Assembly: GCF_051020955.1 (NCBI RefSeq)
Contig: NW_027476158.1
Location: 558,001-622,000 of the forward strand
DNA from: Megalopta genalis
Taxonomy: Eukaryota > Arthropoda > Insecta > Hymenoptera > Halictidae
DNA length: 64,000 nt
Direction: 5' to 3'
Shown piece after piece: positions 27,413 through 39,005 of this stretch. The position numbers and the translations under genes are program-made. The notes under the pieces were generated by a model. The model saw nothing but the letters and a program-made list of their open reading frames with translations, did no database searches and was not told where the DNA came from. The stretch's first letter is position 1; every line of letters starts with the position of its first letter.

Positions 27413-30400
27413 CGATTCCATGCGATACAAATGGTTTAGCTTCAAATACATGTGATGTACATGATTTAGCTACAAAAGCATGCGAAACAAACGAGTTAGC
27501 TTCAAATCCATGCGAAACACATGATTAAGATTAAAATCAATGCGAAGTAGAAGGCTTATCTTCGAATCCATGCGAAACAAATGGTTTAGCTTCAAATACT
27601 TGTGATATACATGATTTAGCTTCAACTGCATGCGATACAAACGATTAGCTTCAAATCCATGCGAAACATATGATTTAACTTCAAATCAATGCGAAGTAGA
27701 AGGCTGATCTTTGAATCCATGCGAAACAAATGGTTTAGCTTCAAACACTTGTAATATACATGATTTAGCTTCAACAGCATACGAAACAAACGAGTTAGCT
27801 TCAAATCCATACGAAACACATGATTTAGCTTCAAATCAATGCGAAGTAGAAGGCTTAGCTTCAAATCCGTGCGAATCAAAAGTTTTAGCTTCAAATACTT
27901 GTGATATTCATGATTTAGCTTCAACTGCATGCGAAACGAACGAGTCAGCTTCAAATCCAAGCGAAAAACAGGATTTAGCATCAAGTCAACGCGAAGTTGA
28001 AGGCTTAGCTTCAAATCCATGCGAAACAAATGGTTTAGCTTCAAATACTTGTGATATACATGATTTACCTTCAAATGCAGGCGAAACAAACGAATTAGCT
28101 TCAAATCGATGCGAAACACACGATATAGCTTAAAATCAATGCGAACCCGATGGCTGATCGTCGAATCCATGCGAAACAAATGGCTCAGGCTCAAATACTT
28201 GTGTTATACTTGATTTAGCTTCAACTGCATGCGAAACAAACATGTTAGCTTCAATTCCAAGCGAAACACATGATTTAACTTCCAATCAATGTGAAGTAGA
28301 AGGCTTAGCTTCAAATCTATGTGAAACAAATGGTTCAGATTCAAATACTTGTGATATACATGATTTAGATTCAACTTCATGCAAAACCAACAAGTTAGCT
28401 TCAAATCCATGCGAAACACATGATTTAGAATCAAATCAATGCGAAGTAGAAGGCTTATCATCAAATCCTGCGAAACGAATGTTTTGGCTTCAAATACTTG
28501 CGAATATCGCTGATATAGCTTCAAATGGAGGTGAAATAAACGAGTTAGCTTTAAATCCATGCTAAAGTCATGATTTACCTTCAAATCAATGCGAAGTAGA
28601 AGGCTTAGTTTGAAATCCATGCGAATAAAGTTCTTTAGCTTCAAATACTTATGATATACATGATTTAGCTTCAACTGCATGCGAAACAAACTACTTAGCT
28701 TCAAATTCATGCGAAACACATGATTTAGCTCCAAATAACCGCGAATTAGGAGGCTGATCTTCGAATCCTTGCGAAACAAATGGCTCAGGCTCAAATACTT
28801 GTGTTATACATGATTTAGCTTCAACTGCATGTGAAAGAAACAAGCTAGCTTAAAATCCAACCGAAAATATGATATAGCATCAAGTCAACGGGAAGATGAA
28901 GGCTTAGCTTCAAATACATGCGAAACAAATGGTTTAGGTTCAAACACTTGTAATATACATGATTTAGCTTCAACACCATGCGAAACAAACGAGTTAGCTT
29001 CAAATCCATGCGAAACACATGATTTAGCTTCAAATGAATGCGAAGTAGAAGGATGATCTTCGAATCCATGCGAAACAAATGGTTTAGCTTCAAATACTTG
29101 TGATATACATGATTTATATTCAACTGCATGCGAAACCAAACAGTTAGCTTCAAATACAAGCGAAACACATGATTTCGCTTCAAATGAATGCGAAGCAGAA
29201 GGCTTAGCTTCAAATCCATGCGAAACGAATGGTTTAGCTTCAAATACTTGCGAATATAAGTGATATAGCTTCAAATGCATGCGAAACAAACGTGTTAGCT
29301 TCAAATACATGCCAGATACATGATTTAGCTTCTATTCAAAGCGAAGTAGAAGGCTTATCTTCGAATCCATGCGAAACAAATGGTTTAGTTCAAATACTTG
29401 TGATATACATGATTTAGCTTCAACTGCATGCGAAACCAAACAGTTATCTTCAAATGCAAGCGAAACACATGATTTAACTTCCAATCAATGTGAAGTAGAA
29501 GGCTTAGCTTCAAATCTATGTGAAACAAATGGTTCAGCTTCAAATACTTGTGATATACATGATTTAGATTCAAATTCATGCAAAACCAACGAGTTAGCTT
29601 CAAATCCATGCGAAACACATGATTTAGAATCAAATCAATGCGAAGTAGAAGGCTTAGCTTCAAATCCAGCGAAACGAATGATTTAGCTTCAAATACTTGC
29701 GAATATCACTGATATAGCTTCAAATGCATGCGAAACAAACTAGTTAGCTTTAAATCCATGCAAAAGTCATGATTTACCTTCAAATCAATGCGAAGTAGAA
29801 GGCTTAGTTTGAAATCCATGCGTATCAAGTTCTTTAGCTTCAAATACTTATGATATACATGATTTAGCTTCAACTGCTTGGGAAGCAAACGAGATATCTT
29901 CAAATCCATTCAAAACACATGATTTAGCTTCAAATCCATGCGAAACTCATGATTTAGCTTCAAATCAATGCGATGTAGAAAGCTTATCTTCGAATCCATG
30001 CGAAACAAATGGTTTAGCTTCAAATACTTGTGATATACATGATTTAGCTTCAACAGCATGCGAAACAAACGAGTTAGCTTCAAATCTATGCGAAACACAT
30101 GATTTAGCTTCAAATCAATGCGAAGTAGAAGGGTTATTTTCGAATCCATGCGAAACAAATGGATTAGCTTCAAATACTTGTGATATACATGATTTAGCTT
30201 CAACAGCATGCGAAACAAACGAGTTAGCTTTAAATCCATACGAAACACATGATTTAGCTTCAAATCAATGCGAAGTAGAAGGCTTATCTTCGAATCCATG
30301 CGAAACAAATGGTTTAGCTTCAAATACTTAAGATATACATGATTTAGCTTCAAATGCAGGCGAAACAAACGATTTAGCTTCAAATCCTTTCGAAACACAT

Positions 30401-31322
30401 GGTTTAGTATCAAATCAATGCGAAGCAGAAGGCTTAGCTTCAAATCCATGCGAAACACATGATTTAGCTTCAAATAAACGCGATGTAGGAGGCTGATCTT
30501 CGAATCCATGCGAAACAAATGGCTCACGCTCAAATACTTGTGTTATACTTGATTTAGCTTCAACTGCATGCGAAACAAACGACTTAGCTTCAAATCCTAG
30601 CGATAGACATGATTTAGCTTCAAATCAATGCGAAGAAGATGGCGTACCTTCGAATCCATGCGAAACAAATGGTTTAGCTTCAAACACTTGTGATATACAT
30701 GATTTACATTCAACAGCAAGAGAAACAAACGAGTTAGCTTCAAATCCATGCGAAACACATGATTTAGCTTCAAATCAATGCGAAGTAGAAGGCTTATCTT
30801 CGAATCCATGCGAAACAAATGGTTTAGCTTCAAATACTTGTGATATACATGATTTAGCTTCAAATGCAGGCGAAACAAACGAATTAGCTTCAAATCGATG
30901 CGAAACACACGATATAGCTTAAAATCAATGCGAAGCCGATGGCTGATCGTCGAATCCATGCGAAACAAATGGTTTAGTTCAAATACTTGTGATATACATG
31001 ATTTAGCTTCAACTGCATGCGAAACCAAACAGTTATCTTCAAATGCAAGCGAAACACGTGATTTAACTTCCAATCAATGTGAAGTAGAAGGCTTAGCTTC
31101 AAATCTATGTGAAACAAATGGTTCAGCTTCAAATACTTGTGATATACATGATTTAGATTCGACTTCATGCAAAACCAACGAGTTAGCTTCAAATCCATGC
31201 GAAACACATTATTTAGAATCAAATCAATGCGAAGTAGAAGGCTTAGCTTCAAATCCAGCGAAACGAATGATTTAGCTTCAAATACTTGCGAATATCACTG
31301 ATATAGCTTCAAATGCATGCGA
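27413..31322 (+). repeat. Region C higher-order repeat, copy 1
   Basis: This block recurs at +4,435 bp from about 27413/31848. Many diverged monomers mark it: CAAAAGTTTTAGC (27887), AAAACAGGATTTAGC (27964), TGGCTCAGGCTC (28180), AATCCTGCGAAACG (28463) and CCAACCGAAAATATG (28857). After about 30000 the offset becomes 4,735 bp because copy 2 contains 300 extra bases. The array is not in strict 150-bp register and contains units such as two M4 monomers in a row near 29906-29965. Confidence 0.87.
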
Positions 31323-31847
31323 AAAAAATGGTTCAGCTTCAAATACTTGTGATATACATGATTTAGCTTCAACTGCGAAACAAACGATTTAGTTTCAAAT
31401 CGATGCGAAACAAATGGTTTAGCTTCAAATATTTCTGATATACATGATTTAGCTTAAAATGCAGTCGAGACAAACGAGTTGGGCTTCATAGCCAAGCGAA
31501 ACACATTATTTAGCGTCAAAGTCATGCGAAACACATGGTTTAACTTAATATTCATGCGAAACAAATGCTTCAGCTTCAAATACTTGTGATATACATGATT
31601 TAGATTCAACTGAATGCGAAACAAACGAGTTAGCCTCAAATCCATGCGAAACACATGATTTAGCATCAAATCAATGCGAAGTAGAAGGCTTATCTTCAAA
31701 TCCATGCGAAACGAATGATTTAGCTTCAAATACTTGCGAATATCTCTGATATAGCTTCAAATGCAGGTGAAACAAACGAGTTAGCTTTAAATGCATGCAA
31801 AAGGCATGATTTACCTTCAAATCAATGCAAATTAGGAGACTGATCTT
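31323..31847 (+). repeat. Junction segment between C copies, part matching region A
   Basis: This ~525-bp segment is absent between the end of copy 2 and region D. It starts with degenerate units (AACTGCGAAACAAACG near 31370, GAGTTGGGCTTCATAGCC near 31477). It has an X-Y monomer pair at 31523-31582 of the kind otherwise found in region D. Its right part, about 31620-31847, matches region A positions 1086-1313 (offset 30,534 bp), including TATCTCTGATATAGC and ATTAGGAGACTGATC. The switch into copy 2 of region C happens at about 31848. Confidence 0.82.
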
Positions 31848-34418
31848 CGATTCCATGCGATACAAATGGTTTAGCTTCAAATACATGTGATGTACATGAT
31901 TTAGCTACAAAAGCATGCGAAACAAACGAGTTAGCTTCAAATCCATGCGAAACACATGATTAAGATTAAAATCAATGCGAAGTAGAAGGCTTATCTTCGA
32001 ATCCATGCGAAACAAATGGTTTAGCTTCAAATACTTGTGATATACATGATTTAGCTTCAACTGCATGCGATACAAACGATTAGCTTCAAATCCATGCGAA
32101 ACATATGATTTAACTTCAAATCAATGCGAAGTAGAAGGCTGATCTTTGAATCCATGCGAAACAAATGGTTTAGCTTCAAACACTTGTAATATACATGATT
32201 TAGCTTCAACAGCATACGAAACAAACGAGTTAGCTTCAAATCCATACGAAACACATGATTTAGCTTCAAATCAATGCGAAGTAGAAGGCTTAGCTTCAAA
32301 TCCGTGCGAATCAAAAGTTTTAGCTTCAAATACTTGTGATATTCATGATTTAGCTTCAACTGCATGCGAAACAAACGAGTCAGCTTCAAATCCAAGCGAA
32401 AAACAGGATTTAGCATCAAGTCAACGCGAAGTTGAAGGCTTAGCTTCAAATCCATGCGAAACAAATGGTTTAGCTTCAAATACTTGTGATATACATGATT
32501 TACCTTCAAATGCAGGCGAAACAAACGAATTAGCTTCAAATCGATGCGAAACACACGATATAGCTTAAAATCAATGCGAACCCGATGGCTGATCGTCGAA
32601 TCCATGCGAAACAAATGGCTCAGGCTCAAATACTTGTGTTATACTTGATTTAGCTTCAACTGCATGCGAAACAAACATGTTAGCTTCAATTCCAAGCGAA
32701 ACACATGATTTAACTTCCAATCAATGTGAAGTACAAGGCTTAGCTTCAAATCTATGTGAAACAAATGGTTCAGATTCAAATACTTGTGATATACATGATT
32801 TAGATTCAACTTCATGCAAAACCAACAAGTTAGCTTCAAATCCATGCGAAACACATGATTTAGAATCAAATCAATGCGAAGTAGAAGGCTTATCATCAAA
32901 TCCTGCGAAACGAATGTTTTGGCTTCAAATACTTGCGAATATCGCTGATATAGCTTCAAATGGAGGTGAAATAAACGAATTAGCTTTAAATCCATGCTAA
33001 AGTCATGATTTACCTTCAAATCAATGCGAAGTAGAAGGCTTAGTTTGAAATCCATGCGAATAAAGTTCTTTAGCTTCAAATACTTATGATATACATGATT
33101 TAGCTTCAACTGCATGCGAAACAAACTACTTAGCTTCAAATTCATGCGAAACACATGATTTAGCTCCAAATAACCGCGAATTAGGAGGCTGATCTTCGAA
33201 TCCTTGCGAAACAAATGGCTCAGGCTCAAATACTTGTGTTATACATGATTTAGCTTCAACTGCATGTGAAAGAAACAAGCTAGCTTAAAATCCAACCGAA
33301 AATATGATATAGCATCAAGTCAACGGGAAGATGAAGGCTTAGCTTCAAATACATGCGAAACAAATGGTTTAGGTTCAAACACTTGTAATATACATGATTT
33401 AGCTTCAACACCATGCGAAACAAACGAGTTAGCTTCAAATCCATGCGAAACACATGATTTAGCTTCAAATGAATGCGAAGTAGAAGGATGATCTTCGAAT
33501 CCATGCGAAACAAATGGTTTAGCTTCAAATACTTGTGATATACATGATTTATATTCAACTGCATGCGAAACCAAACAGTTAGCTTCAAATACAAGCGAAA
33601 CACATGATTTCGCTTCAAATGAATGCGAAGCAGAAGGCTTAGCTTCAAATCCATGCGAAACGAATGGTTTAGCTTCAAATACTTGCGAATATAAGTGATA
33701 TAGCTTCAAATGCATGCGAAACAAACGTGTTAGCTTCAAATACATGCCAGATACATGATTTAGCTTCTATTCAAAGCGAAGTAGAAGGCTTATCTTCGAA
33801 TCCATGCGAAACAAATGGTTTAGTTCAAATACTTGTGATATACATGATTTAGCTTCAACTGCATGCGAAACCAAACAGTTATCTTCAAATGCAAGCGAAA
33901 CACATGATTTAACTTCCAATCAATGTGAAGTAGAAGGCTTAGCTTCAAATCTATGTGAAACAAATGGTTCAGCTTCAAATACTTGTGATATACATGATTT
34001 AGATTCAACTTCATGCAAAACCAACGAGTTAGCTTCAAATCCATGCGAAACACATGATTTAGAATCAAATCAATGCGAAGTAGAAGGCTTAGCTTCAAAT
34101 CCAGCGAAACGAATGATTTAGCTTCAAATACTTGCGAATATCACTGATATAGCTTCAAATGCATGCGAAACAAACTAGTTAGCTTTAAATCCATGCAAAA
34201 GTCATGATTTACCTTCAAATCAATGCGAAGTAGAAGGCTTAGTTTGAAATCCATGCGTATCAAGTTCTTTAGCTTCAAATACTTATGATATACTTGATTT
34301 AGCTTCAACTGCTTGGGAAGCAAACGAGATATCTTCAAATCCATTCAAAACACATGATTTAGCTTCAAATCCATGCGAAACTCATGATTTAGCTTCGAAT
34401 CAATGCGATGTAGAAAGC

Positions 34419-34718
34419 TCATCTTCGAATCCATGCGAATCGAATGGTTTAGCTTCAAATACTTGTGATATGCGTGATTTTGCTTCAACTGCATGCAAAA
34501 CCAACGAGATAGCTTCAAATCAAAGCGAAACACATGATTTAGATTCATATCAATGCGAAGTAGAAGGCTTTGCTTCAAATCCAGCGAAACGAATGATTTA
34601 GCTTCAAATACGTGCGAATATCTCTGCTATAGCTTCAAATGCAAGTGAATCAAACGAGTTAGCTTCAAATCCATGCGAAACACATGATTTAGCTTCAAAT
34701 CAATGCGAAGTAGAAGGC
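34419..34718 (+). repeat. 300-bp extra segment in C copy 2, similar to region D
   Basis: Ten monomers here have no counterpart in C copy 1. They carry TGTGATATGCGTGATTTTGC (34464-34483), GAGATAGC after AAAACCAAC, GATTCATATC and TATCTCTGCTATAGC. Nearly the same string of variants lies at about 42067-42300 in region D, 7.65 kb away. Either a patch was copied between arrays or copy 1 lost it. Confidence 0.72.
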
Positions 34719-34731
34719 TTATCTTCGAATC

Positions 34732-34881
34732 CATGCGAAACAAATGGTTTAGCTTCAAATACTTGTGATATACATGATTTAGCTTCAACAGCATGCGAAA
34801 CAAACGAGTTAGCTTCAAATCTATGCGAAACACATGATTTAGCTTCAAATCAATGCGAAGTAGAAGGGTTATCTTCGAATC
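34732..34881 (+). repeat. Reference 150-bp unit: M1-M2-M3-M4-M5
   Basis: This unit is close to the consensus and serves as a key. M1 is 34732-34761 (middle AAATGGTTTA). M2 is 34762-34791 and is the most divergent, starting CTTGTGATATACATG so that the usual TGCGAA becomes TGTGAT. M3 is 34792-34821 (middle AAACGAGTTA). M4 is 34822-34851 (middle ACATGATTTA). M5 is 34852-34881 (GAAGTAGAAGG, ending ATCTTCGAATC). The pentamer consensus has 53 A, 29 C, 26 G and 42 T by hand count and six CpG. One frame on each strand has no stop codon across the unit because 30 and 150 are multiples of three. Confidence 0.93.
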
Positions 34882-36200
34882 CATGCGAAACAAATGGATT
34901 AGCTTCAAATACTTGTGATATACATGATTTAGCTTCAACAGCATGCGAAACAAACGAGTTAGCTTTAAATCCATACGAAACACATGATTTAGCTTCAAAT
35001 CAATGCGAAGTAGAAGGCTTATCTTCGAATCCATGCGAAACAAATGGTTTAGCTTCAAATACTTAAGATATACATGATTTAGCTTCAAATGCAGGCGAAA
35101 CAAACGATTTAGCTTCAAATCCTTTCGAAACACATGGTTTAGTATCAAATCAATGCGAAGCAGAAGGCTTAGCTTCAAATCCATGCGAAACACATGATTT
35201 AGCTTCAAATAAACGCGATGTAGGAGGCTGATCTTCGAATCCATGCGAAACAAATGGCTCACGCTCAAATACTTGTGTTATACTTGATTTAGCTTCAACT
35301 GCATGCGAAACAAACGACTTAGCTTCAAATCCTAGCGATAGACATGATTTAGCTTCAAATCAATGCGAAGAAGATGGCGTACCTTCGAATCCATGCGAAA
35401 CAAATGGTTTAGCTTCAAACACTTGTGATATACATGATTTACATTCAACAGCAAGAGAAACAAACGAGTTAGCTTCAAATCCATGCGAAACACATGATTT
35501 AGCTTCAAATCAATGCGAAGTAGAAGGCTTATCTTCGAATCCATGCGAAACAAATGGTTTAGCTTCAAATACTTGTGATATACATGATTTAGCTTCAAAT
35601 GCAGGCGAAACAAACGAATTAGCTTCAAATCGATGCGAAACACACGATATAGCTTAAAATCAATGCGAAGCCGATGGCTGATCGTCGAATCCATGCGAAA
35701 CAAATGGTTTAGTTCAAATACTTGTGATATACATGATTTAGCTTCAACTGCATGCGAAACCAAACAGTTATCTTCAAATGCAAGCGAAACACGTGATTTA
35801 ACTTCCAATCAATGTGAAGTAGAAGGCTTAGCTTCAAATCTATGTGAAACAAATGGTTCAGCTTCAAATACTTGTGATATACATGATTTAGATTCGACTT
35901 CATGCAAAACCAACGAGTTAGCTTCAAATCCATGCGAAACACATTATTTAGAATCAAATCAATGCGAAGTAGAAGGCTTAGCTTCAAATCCAGCGAAACG
36001 AATGATTTAGCTTCAAATACTTGCGAATATCACTGATATAGCTTCAAATGCATGCGAATCAAACGGTTTAGCTTCAAATACTTGTGATATACATGATTTA
36101 TATTTAACTGCATGCGACACAAACGAGTTAGCTTCAAATCCAAGCGAAACACATGATTTCGCTTCAAATCAATGCGAAGTAGAAGTCTCTTCTTCGAATC

Positions 36201-36410
36201 TATACGGAACAAATGATTTAGCTTCAAATTCATTCGCAACACATTGTTTAGCACAATATTCTTGCGAAAAAAATAATTCAGCTTCAAATACTTGTGATAC
36301 ACACGAATTAGCTTCAAATGCTTGGGAAACAAACGTGTTAGCTTCACATTCAAGCGAAAGAAATGATTCAGCTTCAAATCAGTGCGAAATGGAAGGCTGA
36401 TCTTCGAATC
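36201..36410 (+). repeat. 210-bp heptamer unit M1-X-Y-M2-M3-M4-M5
   Basis: M1 is 36201-36230. X is 36231-36260 (CATTCGCAAC, ending TTTAGCACAATATT). Y is 36261-36290 (CTTGCGAAAAAAATAATTC). They are followed by M2 36291-36320, M3 36321-36350, M4 36351-36380 and M5 36381-36410. X and Y sit between M1 and M2. The same M1-X-Y arrangement starts at 36861, 40100, 40760, 43489, 44149, 48553 and 49213, so it comes in four pairs spaced 660 bp apart. A second X-Y form follows M4 directly at 37041-37100 (CAGAGTGTTCTCGAGAAAC), skipping M5 and M1. Confidence 0.88.
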
Positions 36411-38450
36411 CATGCGAAACAAGTGGTTTAGATTGAAATACTTGTGATATACATGATTTAGCTTCAACAGCATGTGAAGCAAACGAGATAGCTTCAAATC
36501 CACGCGAACCACATGAATTGGCTTCAAATTCATTCGAAACACATGGTTTAGCAGAGTGTTCTCGAGAAACAAATGGTTCAGCTTCAAATACTTGTGATAT
36601 ACATGATTTAGCTCCAACTGCATGCGAAACAAACGAATTAGCTTCAAATCCAAGCGAAACACATGATTTAGCTTCAAATCAATGCGAAGTAGAAGGCTTA
36701 GCTTCAAATCTATTCGAAACAAATGGTTCAGCTTCAAATACTTGTGATATACATGATTTATATTCAACTGCATGCGACACAAACGAGTTAGCTTCAAATC
36801 CAAGCGAAACAAATGATTTCGCTTCAAATCAATGCGAAGTAGAAGTCTCTTCTTCGAATCCATACGGAACAAATGGTTTAGCTTCAAATTCATTCGCAAC
36901 ACATTGTTTAGCACAATATTCTTGCGAAAAAAATAATTCAGCTTCAAATACTTGTGATACACACGAATTAGCTTCAAATGCTTGGGAAACAAACGAGATA
37001 GCTTCAAATCCATGCGAAACACATGAGTTGGCTTCAAATTCATTCGAAACACATGGCTTAGCAGAGTGTTCTCGAGAAACAAATGGTTCAGCTTCAAATA
37101 CTTGTGATATACATGATTTAGTTCCAACTGCATGCGAAACAAACGAATTAGCTTCAAATCCAAGCGAAACACATGATTTAGCTTCAAATCAATGCGAAGT
37201 AGAAGGCTTAGCTTCAAATCCAGCGAAACGAATTATTTAGCTTCAAATACTTGCGAATATCACTGATATAGCTTCAAATGCAGGCGAAACAAACGAGTTA
37301 GCTTTAAATCCATGCAAAAGACATGATTTATATTCAAATCAATGCGAAGTAGAAGGCTTAGTTTGAAATCCATGCGAATCAAGTTCTTTAGCTTCAAATA
37401 CTTATGATATACATGATTTAGCTTCAACTGCTTGAGGTGCAAACGAGTGAACTTCAAATCCATTCAAAACACATGATTTAGCTTCAAATCCATGCGAAAC
37501 TCATGATTTAGCTTCAAATCAATGCGAAGTAGAAGGCTGATCTTCGAATCCATGCGAATCAAATGGTTTAGCTTCAAACACTTGTGATATACATGATTTA
37601 GCTTCAACTGCATGCGAAACCAAACAGTTATCTTCAAATGCAAGCGAAGCACGTGCTTTAACTTCCAATCAATGTGAAGTAGAAGGCTTAGCTTCAAATC
37701 TATGTGAAACAAATGGTTCAGCTTCAAATACTTGTGATATACATGATTTAGATTCGACTTCATGCAAAACCAACGAGTTAGCTTCAAATCCATGCGAAAC
37801 ACATGATTTAGAATCAAATCAATGCGAAGTAGAAGGCTTAGCTTCAAATCCAACGAAACTAATGATTTAGCTTCAAATACTTGCGAATATCACTGATATA
37901 GCTTCAAATGCATGCGAAACAAACCAGTTAGCTTTAAATCCATGCAAAAGACATGATTTACCTTCAAATCAATGCGAAGTAGAAGGCTTAGTTTGAAATC
38001 CATGCGTATCAAGTTCTTTAGCTTCAAATACTTATGATATACATGATTTAGCTTCAACTGCTTGGGAAGCAAACGAGATATCTTCAAATCCATTCAAAAC
38101 ACATGATTTAGCTTCAAATCCATGCGTAACTCATGATTTAGCTTCAAATCAATGCGATGTAGAAAGCTCATCTTCGAATCCATGCGAAACAAATGGATTA
38201 GCTTCAAATACTTGTGATATACATGATTTAGCTTCAACAGCATGCGAAACAAACGAGTTAGCTTCAAATCCATGCGAAACACATGATTTAGCTTCAAAAC
38301 AATGCGAAGTAGAAGGCTTATCTTCGAATCCATGCGAAACATATCGTTTAGCTTCAATTATATGTGAAATACATGATTTAGCTTCAAATGCATGCGAAAC
38401 AAACGTGTTAGCTTCAAATCCATTTAAAACACATGATCTAGCTTCAAATT

Positions 38451-38510
38451 CATTCGAAAGACATGGTTTAGCGTACTATTCATGGGAATCAAATGGTTCA
38501 GATTCAAATA
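38451..38510 (+). repeat. Third X-Y form in region D
   Basis: X here is 38451-38480 (CATTCGAAAG, ending GCGTACTATT) and Y is 38481-38510 (CATGGGAATCAAATGGTTC). It follows an M4-like monomer and leads into M2. It recurs at 42800 and 48013, offsets of 4,349 and 5,213 bp. Confidence 0.85.
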
Positions 38511-39005
38511 CTTGTGATATACATGATATAGCTTCAAATGCAGGCGAAACAAACGAGTCAGCTTCAAATCCTTTCGAAACACATGATTTAGTATCAAAAC
38601 AATGCGAAGCAGAAGGCTTAGCGTCAAATCCATGCGAAACGAATGGTTTAGCTTCAAATACTTGTGATATACATGATTTAGCTTCAACTGCATGTGAAAC
38701 AAACGAGTTAGCTTAAAATCCAAGCGAAACACATTATTTAGCATCAAATCAATGCGAAGTAGGAGGCTTATCTTCAAATCCATACGAAACAATTCGTTTA
38801 GCTTCAAATTCCTGTGATATTCATGATTTAACTTCAACTGCATGTGAAACAAACGAGTTAGCTTAAAATCCAAGCGAAACACATTATTTAGCTTCAAATC
38901 AATGCGAAGTAGAACGCTGAGCTTCAAATCCAAGCGACACACATGATTTATCTTCAAATCAATGCGAAGTAGAAGTCTTAGCTTCAAATCCATGCGAATC
39001 AAACG

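Larger units (their letters stand above)
31848..36057 (+). repeat. Region C higher-order repeat, copy 2
   Basis: This is the second copy of 27413-31322. It differs by scattered single bases (for example GTACAAGGC at 32732 where copy 1 has GTAGAAGGC) and by an extra 300 bp at about 34419-34718. The match ends at about 36057, where CATGCGAATCAAACGG follows, against CATGCGAAAAAAATGG at 31316 in copy 1. Confidence 0.87.
36058..39005 (+). repeat. Region D higher-order repeat, copy 1
   Basis: This block contains heptameric units with the extra monomers X and Y. It recurs at +3,899 bp up to about 38093/41992 and then at +4,349 bp from about 38405/42754, because copy 2 has 450 more bases near 42060-42510. 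Positions 37260-38100 are made of C-type units (TATCACTGATATAGC, TTGAAATCCATGCG), showing that region D is itself a mosaic. Confidence 0.85.

Noticed and set aside
34874..34890. CENP-B box in TTCGAATCCATGCGAA
   Set aside because: The TTCG start fits, but the required A after four free bases is C, and CGGG is absent. It is only a partial likeness.
36231..36290. X-Y pair as a small mobile insertion
   Set aside because: Both are 30-bp relatives of the other monomers with the same GCGAA and TTTAGC/TTCAGC positions, without terminal repeats or target-site duplication.
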